A stretch of DNA of 64,000 nucleotides from NCBI GenBank assembly GCA_022226935.1, contig CP092081.1, positions 2,752,181 to 2,816,180 of the forward strand, given 5' to 3'. Source of the DNA: Nitrospira sp. (lineage in GTDB: Bacteria > Nitrospirota > Nitrospiria > Nitrospirales > Nitrospiraceae). Made by a program: the position numbers and the translations under genes. The notes below the pieces were generated by a model. That model saw nothing but the letters and a program-made list of their open reading frames with translations, was not told where the DNA came from and searched no databases. This document shows positions 53,371 to 62,511 of the stretch, piece by piece (position 1 is the stretch's first letter; the number at the start of each line of letters is the position of its first letter).

Positions 53371-54852
53371 ATGACGACTTCAGCCCGCCGCGTGATCGCC
53401 CTGGCTCCGATGCCTCCGGAGAAGTCCGCCTATGCCCTCGCGCGGTATAGCCGGTCTCCGGACTCGATCGAAGAGAGCATCAAGTGGGTGCACGGCCATT
53501 CATCCGAAAAATTCTGGGAACAGTTTTATTTCGACTATGGGCATGGGTCGATCGCCGACCTCGGCCACGTCATTATCTGCTTCGAGCAGATTTCCGAACT
53601 CGCCGCCATCCGACTGGAGGACGAACCGGTGTGGGACGGGCAGGCCAAGTCGAGCCGGTATCAGAATTTTGCCACCTCGAGCTGGTTTGTACCCGGCACC
53701 ATTCGCGGACAGGAGATCGAGGCGAGTTATCTCGGCATTCTGCGCGGGCTCTCGACCGTCTATCGCGCCCTGCATGACCCCTTGAGTCAGTTCCTCACCG
53801 AGCGTGAGCCTCGCCCGGAAAGCATGACCCCCGCTGCCTATCAACGGGCCATCACCGCGCGCGCCTTCGATGTCACTCGCTACCTGCTGCCTTTGGCGGC
53901 GCAGACCAATGTCGGGCAGGTCGTCAGCATCAGGACGCTCGAAAAACAGATCACCCGATTGCTGTCTTCGCAGATGCCGGAATTGCGCCAGATTGGGGAG
54001 GATTTACAGGAAGCCTGTCGCAAGCCGCCGGTCAATCTCTGGGGTGAGTTGTCGGGTCAGGCGGCCGGATCAGGCGAGCCGATGGCTCCGACCCTGGCGC
54101 GGTACGCAAAACCGAATGTCTATCAAGCCGACGTGTACAGTGACCTTGCCCGCTACGCGAAGGACGTGCTGAAAGGCACCGGATTGGATGAACCATCCGC
54201 CTATGGGGCCGCAGAGCCAGTGGATTTGATCGAGCCCCACGACCCGTTGGACGAAGTGGTGACGACATTGCTCTATCGGGCTTCTCAAGCCCCGTATCGA
54301 AAGATTCTCGCCGTCGTCCGGGACTGGACCGACAAACAAAAGCAAGACACCCTGGAAGTCGCGTTTCAGAAACGCGGTCCGTATGATGAATTGATCAAGG
54401 AATTTCGCAGCGGATACGCCTTTATTTTCGACGTCCTGATGGATATCGGCGGCTGGCGCGATATGCACCGGCATCGCCGCTGCCAGCAGGTGCAGCAGAA
54501 TTTCACCACCGTGCATGGGTTCGACACGCCGCCCATCCTGGCCGAAGCCGGGCTCGAACAGGAATATCGAGAAGCGATGGGGCATGTGAAGTCGGATATC
54601 GAACGGCTGAAGAAATCCAGCCAGGAAGCCGCGCTCTACGCCATTCCGTTCGGGTTTTCCGTGCGCTGCCTGTTCAAGATGGACTATGCCGAAGCGGAAT
54701 ACATCGCCAAATTGCGATCCGGCGTGAAGGGGCACTGGTCCTATCGCACCATCGCCTGGCTCATGAAAGAAAAAATCACCGCACGGTATCCCATCCTCGG
54801 CGCGCGCATGCAGGCGACCTCGCCGGATGTGCAGGATGCATTGACGCGCTGA
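53371..54852 (+). CDS. Two-domain ThyX-like (FAD-dependent thymidylate synthase) protein
   Basis: 493 residues in two ThyX-like halves. The N half has YGHGSIADLGHVIICFEQ and KSSRYQNF, the last part of the ThyX motif, but lacks RHR. The C half has MHRHRRCQQVQQNF, keeping RHR but not the SRY part. Thus the canonical RHRxxSxNExSxRY is split between halves. The start at 53371 has no strong ribosome site, but the promoter supports it. It may be a composite enzyme or a non-catalytic form. Divergent from hisS. Confidence 0.8.
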   Translation: MTTSARRVIALAPMPPEKSAYALARYSRSPDSIEESIKWVHGHSSEKFWEQFYFDYGHGSIADLGHVIICFEQISELAAIRLEDEPVWDGQAKSSRYQNFATSSWFVPGTIRGQEIEASYLGILRGLSTVYRALHDPLSQFLTEREPRPESMTPAAYQRAITARAFDVTRYLLPLAAQTNVGQVVSIRTLEKQITRLLSSQMPELRQIGEDLQEACRKPPVNLWGELSGQAAGSGEPMAPTLARYAKPNVYQADVYSDLARYAKDVLKGTGLDEPSAYGAAEPVDLIEPHDPLDEVVTTLLYRASQAPYRKILAVVRDWTDKQKQDTLEVAFQKRGPYDELIKEFRSGYAFIFDVLMDIGGWRDMHRHRRCQQVQQNFTTVHGFDTPPILAEAGLEQEYREAMGHVKSDIERLKKSSQEAALYAIPFGFSVRCLFKMDYAEAEYIAKLRSGVKGHWSYRTIAWLMKEKITARYPILGARMQATSPDVQDALTR

Positions 54853-54872
54853 CCGGCGCACTGAACCATCTC

Positions 54873-55910
54873 ATGAATCAGCCTATCAACCAGATTGAAA
54901 CGGCCCTCCTTGCGGGTGATTGGGACCGGTTAGGGTATGAAGCCGGGACCTGGGTCCGAGCGCTCGAAGCCACCGGCGAAAAGGACCCCCGTGCCTACTT
55001 CGCCTTGAACGTCACGCATCTGATTCGCGCCGAGTATGCCGACGCCTGGCGGGTCCATGCGCATGCATTGCAGGAAACGGGGGACATCGAGCGGGTAGGG
55101 GAATGGGTACAAACCGTCCTGAAGCAGCATCCCGACAATCCGCACATGAACCTGGTGCAAGGCCTGTTCCTGGCGCAATCCGGCCAATCGGAACAATCGG
55201 TGGTGTTCTACAAAGAAGCCGCGCGGCTGGCGCCGCAGTCCGCCTATCCCCATTATTTCCTGGCCCAGATCCACGAGCGGGCGAACCATCTCGAAATGGC
55301 GATCAAAGAATACCGGGAAGCGGTGAAACTCGATCCGGCATTCGCCGCCGCGCGCACGAACCTGGGCGTCGCCTATCAGGAGCAGGGCCGGCTCGAAATG
55401 GCCATTCCCCAATATCGCGAAGTGATCAAGCTGAATCCGAACGACGGCGTCGCCCATGCGAATCTCGGCTGCGCGCTGGCAGAGCAGGGGAAGTTCGAAC
55501 CGGCGCTCCAGGCTTACAAGGAGGCGCTGCGCCTGAACCCGAACGATGCGGAAATTCACTTCGCGTTGGGCGGGGTGTACGAAACCAAAGGCCGCATGGA
55601 TCTCGCCGTCAAAGAGTATCGTGCGGCCACGGAAGCCAACCCGGACCTCGCCCCGGCTCACACCGCGCTGGGCTGGTTGTTGATGGAGCAATCCCGCCCG
55701 ACCGAGGCGATGGAGTCCTTCAATCGCGCCGTGAAAGCCAACCCCGAGGAGGCGCAAGCGCTCTACGGCATCGGCAGAATCTACGCCGCCAAGGGCAAGC
55801 GGGAAAGCGCCGCCGAAAACTTCTCCAAAGCCATCCGCTTCGAAAAAGATCCCGCCAAGAAAAACGCTATCATGAACGCCCTCCACGCCAGTGGCCAGAC
55901 AGGGGATTGA
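54873..55910 (+). CDS. Tetratricopeptide-repeat protein
   Basis: 345 residues, about eight TPR units (for example MAIKEYREAVKLDPAFAAA, MAIPQYREVIKLNPNDGVA). No signal peptide, so cytoplasmic. TPRs scaffold protein complexes. It follows the ThyX-like gene by 20 bp on the same strand. Confidence 0.9.
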   Translation: MNQPINQIETALLAGDWDRLGYEAGTWVRALEATGEKDPRAYFALNVTHLIRAEYADAWRVHAHALQETGDIERVGEWVQTVLKQHPDNPHMNLVQGLFLAQSGQSEQSVVFYKEAARLAPQSAYPHYFLAQIHERANHLEMAIKEYREAVKLDPAFAAARTNLGVAYQEQGRLEMAIPQYREVIKLNPNDGVAHANLGCALAEQGKFEPALQAYKEALRLNPNDAEIHFALGGVYETKGRMDLAVKEYRAATEANPDLAPAHTALGWLLMEQSRPTEAMESFNRAVKANPEEAQALYGIGRIYAAKGKRESAAENFSKAIRFEKDPAKKNAIMNALHASGQTGD

Positions 55911-56028
55911 GGGCCAACCTCTGATCCTATATGGCTCGCGGGTCGCGTGCGAAGGCGCAGATTGCGGGCTCTTTTGATGCTAATCTTCCGAATCCGCATG
56001 AGTCGCTCTCGCTGGGAGGCGGTTGACG
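55911..56028. other. Spacer before the HNH pseudogene
   Basis: Nothing recognised between the TPR gene and the first codon of the decayed HNH gene. Codon use and base composition here begin to differ from the flanking core genes, with more A+T. Confidence 0.4.
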
Positions 56029-56916
56029 ATGCCCTCGACTCGGCGGAAAGATGTGGTGCTAAATGCATTCGAGAAGGCGAGCAGGTTATTGACCAGCTAA
56101 GCATGTTCTACGATCCATCGTATCCGGTTGAGTCTGGAGGGATACTGGTATGCGCCCACTGAGGAGGTGTTGGATGTCCTGCGAGAGATCTTGACTGCCT
56201 ACTCTGCAAGCGCGTCAAAGCATTCTGCATCTGACGTCCCCTTGGAGGCGGTGCGGAAGGTTGCCACACGCGAGCTCGCCGCGCACCGTTTTAGCAATTA
56301 CGATTCTGCGGAAAGATCTATTCATGATGCATGCACCCGACGGCTGAGGCTGAATGCTGAAGCATTCGACGAGCGTGTCGTCCGTTGGCTTTCGGGTGAT
56401 CTCAGGAGAACTGCGCGCCGTTTTAAGCGCAGCGAGTGGTTACTTCAACGCCCGCGCTGCAGTCGAGTCGTTACTTAGCGAGCGGGTCCGCTCTGAACAT
56501 CCTGTTTCACCCCAGAAAGATAGCACCACCTTTTTCATACCACGGTGAATTAATTGCAAGCGATGTCGATGACGCGACAGATCCAGAGCGGCGGAAGACG
56601 ATTCTGCAAAGGGTCATTCGCGATACAGAAGCAGTACGAGCTCTTAAGCTCCGTCATCATAACCAATGTCAGATGTATGGTCTTGCTGTTCCTCTGGGGA
56701 TGGTTTGACTATGCGGAAGCACACCACCTCCGACCGCTTGGCTATCTTCACAATGGCCCGGACTTGCCAAGCAACATGCTTGTGCTTTGCCCGAATCATC
56801 ACGCTCAATGTGACCTGGGTGCGATTAGACTGAATCTACCGTCGCTTCGACAGCTTCCCGACCATGTCATTGATGCGGAGTACATCCAGGATCATACTAA
56901 AACGATCGCTAAGTGA
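56029..56916 (+). pseudogene. Broken HNH endonuclease gene
   Basis: The frame starting at 56029 (MPSTRRKDVVLNAFEKASRLL) meets a stop at about 56098, yet continues as SLEGYWYAPTEEVLDVLREILT. The HNH end is readable: KLRHHNQCQMYG in one frame to about 56700, then YAEAHHLRPLG and NMLVLCPNHHAQCD in the next. So at least one stop and two frameshifts break it, and one zinc Cys is Tyr. Intact relatives are small restriction-type HNH nucleases. Likely acquired and decayed. Confidence 0.75.
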
Positions 56917-56982
56917 TGGCCGTCAAGCAAGAGATCATAGACGAGCCTTCAATCGTAGAGGGAGAAGGTATTCGTTAATTCA

Positions 56983-57105
56983 CCGGTTGCTCAAACGGAC
57001 GGCCAGCAAGGCCGCAGTCGAGGAAAACACCGCAAGCGTACCCTCGGGGTACGGTGAGGATGTTTCGAGCCGAGAACGAAGTTGGCCGCCTGTTTCAGCA
57101 ACCGG
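56983..57105 (-). repeat. Foldable extragenic repeat, copy B
   Basis: 123 bp. Arms CCGGTTGCTCAAACGGACGGCC (56983-57004) and GGCCGCCTGTTTCAGCAACC+GG (57084-57105) match at 19 of 22 pairs. CGTACC/GGTACG at 57037-57053 forms the inner hairpin, and CTGCGGCCTTGC is shared with copy A in reverse orientation. Different arms but the same fold suggest compensating change. Confidence 0.75.
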
Positions 57106-57106
57106 A

Positions 57107-57376
57107 TTAGAGCTCCCGGATGGCGCCCTGCAGGACGGTCATCTGGGTCATGGGGTCGCCGGAGGCTTGGAGTTCCCCGCGGATCTGTTCTTTGAGGTAG
57201 GTGGTGTAGCCGATTTTGTCGATGAGGAGGTCGAGGAAACGTTCGGAGGACAACAGGCTGTGCTCCTTCAGTTCGTCGATGGTCTCGTCGCTCACCGGCA
57301 CGTAGCTGCTGCCGATGTGGAAAATGATGTTGTAGTGGCGATCGCGCCCGAGCCGTTCGAACCGTAATCCCTTCAC
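57107..57376 (-). CDS. Small hypothetical protein
   Basis: 89 residues, compact and soluble: FERLGRDRHYNIIFHIGSSYVPVSDET, then helices and DPMTQMTVLQGAIREL. No family recognised. It stops 2 bp beyond repeat B. Confidence 0.55.
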   Translation of the reverse strand: MKGLRFERLGRDRHYNIIFHIGSSYVPVSDETIDELKEHSLLSSERFLDLLIDKIGYTTYLKEQIRGELQASGDPMTQMTVLQGAIREL

Positions 57377-57492
57377 GTGCCGTCCTTCCTCTTACAGGCC
57401 AACGGGGGCACATTGTAGACAATCACTCATGAGAAGACAAGGTCGGTCTCGGCTCCTGCGGGCTCGCCAGCCGCGGCTTCCCGGTCTCCCCG

Positions 57493-57834
57493 TCAGGATG
57501 GACTGCTCTTCTTTCCGAAATATTCCCGCCGGCTGACGGACACATCGGACACGAACATGACCCCTGAGTGACGGTCGAACAGCGGCCGCAATCCGGCCAA
57601 CACCGGCTCCACTTTTTCTTGCGGTACCACCGCCATGATCATGACCAGGCTTTCCTGCTCGCTGAACATGAAGTGCGCCTCGCGCACGCCATGGTGCCCC
57701 TTCCCCGAAATGTTGCCGATGATCGTGTACCCGGTCGCCTCGACCTTATCCAGCAATTCCGTGACGAACGGCCGGTGCTCTCCGGACACGATGACGCGAA
57801 TTTCCTTCATGGGATGCAATGTGAGTGCGGCCAT
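57493..57834 (-). CDS. PII-like protein of the DAB operon
   Basis: 113 residues from the ATG at 57834 (AAAGGAG upstream). KEIRVIVSGEHRPFVTELLDKVEATGY and GVREAHFMFSEQESLVMIMAVVP fit the PII-like ferredoxin fold; a glycine-rich T-loop GNISGKGHHGVREAH replaces the usual uridylylated Tyr. It follows dabA by 45 bp. Similar proteins (SbtB, CPII) sense nucleotides or bicarbonate and control carbon uptake. Confidence 0.8.
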   Translation of the reverse strand: MAALTLHPMKEIRVIVSGEHRPFVTELLDKVEATGYTIIGNISGKGHHGVREAHFMFSEQESLVMIMAVVPQEKVEPVLAGLRPLFDRHSGVMFVSDVSVSRREYFGKKSSPS

Positions 57835-57879
57835 GTCTCGACTCCTTTGAAAGTGATCGCAGTATGCCACATCGGGTGT

Positions 57880-60800
57880 TTACCCAGCCTGTGCGGTCTC
57901 GCTTGGATGCTGAACCCTTCGCCAGACTCCCGACGGCATGTAGCGGTACCAGGTGCCGTCCTCAGGATCCAACGCGGCCAGGTGGACCCATTCGTTGTGA
58001 TAGAAATGTTGCAGAATCTCGTGCCGCGCGATGAGTTTTTCGATCCGGGATCGCGAGGCTTCCACCAGCGTCATCAAGCGCATCGGCTCATGGTAGGGCA
58101 GCTCATCGTTCATGACGGTTTGCCAGGCCAGGCCGAGGCGAAGATCGCTCCAGGGGCCTGACATGATCCCGAGGCGGCCGACGACGTTGTGATAAATCTT
58201 GCTCCCGCTTCCATACACGTCGTTGTCCACGGCCGAGAAATAATGCTCCATGTTGATCCACTGCGCCACCACTTGCGGGGCGGTGAGGAGCACTTCGAGC
58301 CAGCGATCCGTCGGGTCTTCGCGATAATCGTAGGATTGCAGAAAAATGCGCCCGGACAGGTTCAGCCCCTTTGTCAGTTCCCGCCGGCCGATAATGAAGG
58401 CGGTATTGCCGGACAAGCCCCACTCGGGCCGCACCTGACTCCAGTCCGCGCTTCGTGCGGCCACATGGCCTGATGCCTTGTCCAATGGCAGGACAGCACC
58501 GACGTCGGGAAATCTGGTGCAGCGCTCCTGGCTGGTAAGCTGGGCCGCTTCCCGTAAATCGTCATACAGGCGAGCCACATCCTTGCGGTGAGTCGGCGGC
58601 GCGTCTTCGAGATCGAACAGCTGCACGTCATCGGTCGTGGTATCGACCTGCCCCGCCAGGAAATGCGTATCCGGCGGAATGACGAGGCCGCGTTTCGCCA
58701 GTCGCTCCCGCACCGGAGCGCGGTTGGCCATCGCGGCCAGCACACGGGCATTGGGTTTCCCCTCGTTCCCGCCGCAGGCGCCGCAGTCCAGCGCCGACTC
58801 AAACGGATTGTTTTCTGTCGTGCTGCCGTGAGCGCAGAAGAGTACCAATCGAGCGAAATTTCGCACCAGGCCCATCATACGCAAGGCCGTTTCGAGGGTC
58901 AGGACCTGCTCGTCGAGAGTAAAACCGGTGCGAGTGATGCGTTCCTTCTGGCGCGATGCCGCGCGCCGGTTGATCCGGTAGTGCCGCCGCAATTCATCCA
59001 CAAACGTGGTCAATTGCTCGCTCGACAGATCGACTGCCCGGGCGGCCTCGCTGAGGAAAGGTTCCACCGGCGCATCCTCGTCCAAGGCCCGCCGTCGCAG
59101 TGCCTCGACAAACTCGGCTTCGACTCGCGAACCGTGCAGGCCAAGCCGATCGCGCAGGGCTTTCCAGATCAGCGCGCGTTGCTCGGAGACCACCATTTCT
59201 TCGGTTTCCGCCGGCGCCAGCTTGTCGACGGTTAAAATGGTCGCGATCGGCGGGACAAACAACCGGCGGATCCAGTTGGTCAGGCGTTTGTACAGGGCGG
59301 GCAGGAAGGTCTTGCCAATCATGGGCAGGACGTAAAACCAGCCGAGCGATTCGACCATCACATACGGCGTGACGACGTTTTCTTTCAAGTCGTGCAGCAG
59401 CGTGTGACCCGCGTGGACCAGTTTGGCCCGGGACTGGTGTTTCGACACATAGTGGTCCAAATAGCTGCGGGGGATTTCCCGGACTTCGTTCTTGGCGCGC
59501 ATGATGACCGGAAACTGCTCCGTGTCATGCTCCTTGCCCCACGCGCGGTATCGAATGAGGGCGGCGAAAAATCCTGCGAAGCCGTAGGTCTCGTTGGCGC
59601 CGGTCGATTCCAGGTGACGGCGGAACGGCTCGGATCGCACGTCGATGCACAAGACCGATTGAGAATGGGGGCGGACCGGCGGTTGCCCGTCCGGTGCAGC
59701 CGGTTGCGGTTTGGTCGGCGCTCGCCGCAGCATGCCGAACAGATGATCTTGATAGCCGGCCTCAAACGCCTTCAGCCAGACCGGGCCATGCGCCGACTCG
59801 GGAAAGGTGGCCATCCAATCCAGGAGCCGGCGAAGAGCGGCCGGGTGTGCGTCCATCAAGAGGGTCGGCACGATCTCAAGCGCCTGGGCGAGCGTGAGCA
59901 GGCGTCGCGCCATCGCCCGTTGCGTGGCCCGTTCCCGGCGCGGGCCGAATTCGATCTGATAATGATGGGTGAGTTGCTCCCATTCGCGGGAGAGAGCCGC
60001 CCTGTTTTGCTGGCGACCCGCTTGCGCGTGCAGGCGTGCCACCCGATCCGCAGAGGCGGCCGGCAGGCGGCCGGCGACCCATTCCTTGCGCATGAAGTAT
60101 CCGGCCGACTGCTGGTCCATAAACCGCAGCACCGCGCGATAGTTTCCCTCGATGCCTAATTCTTCTTGGCAGACTTTCTCGACAAGTTCGCGCACATACC
60201 ACAGCCGCACGGCGAGAAATTTCACCAGACCGACAGGGTACGCCTGTTGCCAGGCATAGTCGTTTTCTTCGGCCCGCCATTTGATGAAACCGGCCCAACC
60301 GGGAAGCGCGGCGAGTTGGAGGGCCAGATAGTCCTGCCGAAATTCTGGCGGGATGGCCAACGCTTCCAGACAATCCAGCACCGTGTCTTCCGGATGTTCG
60401 GGCAACGCCGCAATTTTTCGGCGACTGTCGGCAATGCCGCAGGTGGCCCATTCATTCGCGGCCACCTGCTTCCAGGCTGCATACAGCCCCTGGCGCCGTC
60501 CCGGCATCGACCAGGTGGCATGACCTTCGTCGAGGAAGGCTTCGCACCATTTGATCAGTTCGCCGTTGATCTGATCCACGATCCGGGTGCCCAGGGTCCG
60601 GTCGCACCAGCTCGATAAGGTGAGGTCTCGTCCCAGAGCGGCCACATCTTCGCGCACCGTGGCGGCCATCCGTTCCTTCACGGTCGGCACGGCAAAGGCG
60701 ACGAGGCGTTCGGCCAAGACGTCTACCTGTTCCTCGTTCGGTTCTCGTTCCATGAGCCGGTCGAGCGGTTCCTCGGCCGGGCGAGAGAGACCATGGGTGA

Positions 60801-61158
60801 GACAGGCACGCATGACGTCCCGCTGTGAAATGCGGCAGGACCCGAGGTCGACCTCTTCATCCTTCGCCAGGGAGGCCAACGCGTCGTCGATGTGGTGAAT
60901 CAGAATCCGCCCTGTTTTGACGTATCGGCGATACAGGTCGCCGGGAAGGTATCCGTTGCCGCCGAGGAACTGCTGGCCACGGCGGACCGTTTCGGTAAAC
61001 GGCAGATACTCGAGGCTGTGCAGCGGATTATGGTGCACAAAGGTTCGCATGGGCCAATACTGCGCGATGACTTCACTGGCAAGCCGGATCATGCCCCGCA
61101 ATTCCATGCGGCGCGGTTCGAGATCGGCCGGCTCGTCGGTGCGAATCATCGGGTCCAT
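57880..61158 (-). CDS. dabA: DabA, inorganic-carbon uptake subunit (DUF2309)
   Basis: 1092 residues. Zinc-type residues match the known DabA: Cys504 and Asp506 (LCIDVRSE), His777 and Cys792 (FCAHGST, ALDCGACGG), with spacing identical to the characterised protein. DabA acts as a vectorial carbonic anhydrase driven by DabB and proton flux. It overlaps the NuoM-like gene by 13 bp. Longer than the roughly 800-residue original, mainly through an extended N-terminus. Confidence 0.95.
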   Translation of the reverse strand: MDPMIRTDEPADLEPRRMELRGMIRLASEVIAQYWPMRTFVHHNPLHSLEYLPFTETVRRGQQFLGGNGYLPGDLYRRYVKTGRILIHHIDDALASLAKDEEVDLGSCRISQRDVMRACLTHGLSRPAEEPLDRLMEREPNEEQVDVLAERLVAFAVPTVKERMAATVREDVAALGRDLTLSSWCDRTLGTRIVDQINGELIKWCEAFLDEGHATWSMPGRRQGLYAAWKQVAANEWATCGIADSRRKIAALPEHPEDTVLDCLEALAIPPEFRQDYLALQLAALPGWAGFIKWRAEENDYAWQQAYPVGLVKFLAVRLWYVRELVEKVCQEELGIEGNYRAVLRFMDQQSAGYFMRKEWVAGRLPAASADRVARLHAQAGRQQNRAALSREWEQLTHHYQIEFGPRRERATQRAMARRLLTLAQALEIVPTLLMDAHPAALRRLLDWMATFPESAHGPVWLKAFEAGYQDHLFGMLRRAPTKPQPAAPDGQPPVRPHSQSVLCIDVRSEPFRRHLESTGANETYGFAGFFAALIRYRAWGKEHDTEQFPVIMRAKNEVREIPRSYLDHYVSKHQSRAKLVHAGHTLLHDLKENVVTPYVMVESLGWFYVLPMIGKTFLPALYKRLTNWIRRLFVPPIATILTVDKLAPAETEEMVVSEQRALIWKALRDRLGLHGSRVEAEFVEALRRRALDEDAPVEPFLSEAARAVDLSSEQLTTFVDELRRHYRINRRAASRQKERITRTGFTLDEQVLTLETALRMMGLVRNFARLVLFCAHGSTTENNPFESALDCGACGGNEGKPNARVLAAMANRAPVRERLAKRGLVIPPDTHFLAGQVDTTTDDVQLFDLEDAPPTHRKDVARLYDDLREAAQLTSQERCTRFPDVGAVLPLDKASGHVAARSADWSQVRPEWGLSGNTAFIIGRRELTKGLNLSGRIFLQSYDYREDPTDRWLEVLLTAPQVVAQWINMEHYFSAVDNDVYGSGSKIYHNVVGRLGIMSGPWSDLRLGLAWQTVMNDELPYHEPMRLMTLVEASRSRIEKLIARHEILQHFYHNEWVHLAALDPEDGTWYRYMPSGVWRRVQHPSETAQAG

Positions 61159-62453
61159 GGCTCACCCTTCATGGCGACCGTGGCAGATGGACCAGCGGCG
61201 TGCGACTCGAACACCCGGGACGGGGCCATGCCCAAGATCAGAAGCAACAGCAACATCAGCATGAGCGAGATCCATTCCGTCTGGCGCAAATCTTCATGCC
61301 GCACGTCCAGGTGTGATCGTCCGAACAGGACCTGTTGGATGAGATCGGTGTAGTACCAGGAGGCCGTGAGCCAGACGAGCATGATGATGGCGAACGATCC
61401 GGACGGCGTGAATGCGGGCGTGAGCAGCATGCCTAGGAAGCCGGAAAAGACGCCGAACGGTGGCATACCCAGAGCGGCAAGCCCCAACAGCGCCAGGAGC
61501 GTGCTGAAACGAGGCATGGGATAGGCGAGCCCGCCGAGGGCCCGGAAATCGATATCCCCGTACCGCGCGCGGATGGCGTACCACGCCATCAGGAGTCCGC
61601 TGGTGGTGAGCCCCACGGCGCTGAGATAGACCAGGGCCTGGACCGGTGCGGTTCCCGTATCTGCCACGTACCACCAGAGCATGCAGAAGAACGCCGATGA
61701 GGCATATCCCAGACGAGGCAGCGGATGCGACTGAATCAAGGCCCGCAACGACCCATACACGGCGCCGGCCAAGGCCAGGAGAGCCACCGTTTGGAGTACC
61801 GTACCGGAGAGCGACGGAAGCAGCAGGTACAGGCTCTGGAATCCGACCGTCGGCAGAATAAACGCCAACAATGCGGGAAGATTGCCCGGTAGTCCGCTCA
61901 GTGCAGCCACGAATCCGCTGTGCAGGGGCAGCAGGGGCAGCAGCGTGGCGCAGGTGGCCAGCGAGGCGATCGTCGAGGCCGGTGCTGGAAGCGCCAACGC
62001 CATCAAGGCAGTGATGATGCCCAGGATGAATGAAGACATCCCTCGCCAGGTCGCCGGCGCAGAGCCCGGTTGATGACGATACAGCAAGCCGCAGACGAGA
62101 CCGAGGAGCAGTATGAGCAAGAGCTCATGCGCGGCCGTGTGGCTCGTGAGAATACCCAGCGCCACACCCAGCAGAATTAGGGTCATCATCCAGGCTGAAC
62201 TGTTATCCCGGTGCAAGGGTTGCCCGAGCAAGGTGAGAAACGCCGTGGCCGGGAGCAGGCACAACAGCGACAGGGCGGCAGCCGGTTCACTCTGTGCCAG
62301 GGACGTGCTGATGACGGCGAGCAGGCTCACGCCGGTCGTCGACAGGGCCACCGTCTTCATTCGCTGAAGGGAGGCCCTCAGCAGCAGGCCGAGACCTGCG
62401 CCCAACAGAGGAATTGCCAGGAGTAGCCAGGGCGTCATCCAACTCTCAATCAT
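61146..62453 (-). CDS. NuoM/complex-I-like membrane subunit of the DAB operon
   Basis: About 435 residues from the ATG at 62453. Around 12-14 helices. LGLAALGMPPFGVFSGFLGM is the proton-channel-subunit signature near the C-terminus. It lies between dabB-like and dabA genes and overlaps dabA by 13 bp. The founding DAB system has only two subunits, so this is a third one. Charged residues of a full antiporter subunit are fewer here. Confidence 0.85.
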   Translation of the reverse strand: MIESWMTPWLLLAIPLLGAGLGLLLRASLQRMKTVALSTTGVSLLAVISTSLAQSEPAAALSLLCLLPATAFLTLLGQPLHRDNSSAWMMTLILLGVALGILTSHTAAHELLLILLLGLVCGLLYRHQPGSAPATWRGMSSFILGIITALMALALPAPASTIASLATCATLLPLLPLHSGFVAALSGLPGNLPALLAFILPTVGFQSLYLLLPSLSGTVLQTVALLALAGAVYGSLRALIQSHPLPRLGYASSAFFCMLWWYVADTGTAPVQALVYLSAVGLTTSGLLMAWYAIRARYGDIDFRALGGLAYPMPRFSTLLALLGLAALGMPPFGVFSGFLGMLLTPAFTPSGSFAIIMLVWLTASWYYTDLIQQVLFGRSHLDVRHEDLRQTEWISLMLMLLLLLILGMAPSRVFESHAAGPSATVAMKGEPWTR

Positions 62454-62511
62454 GACCGGACTCCGATCACGGACGCAGCGGCGCCACAAGAGCTGCGCAA
62501 TCTGAGTGTGG

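Noticed and set aside
56554-56916. Functional HNH protein from the last open frame alone
   Set aside because: It lacks the N-terminal half and the first zinc pair, and the upstream homologous part is in another frame.
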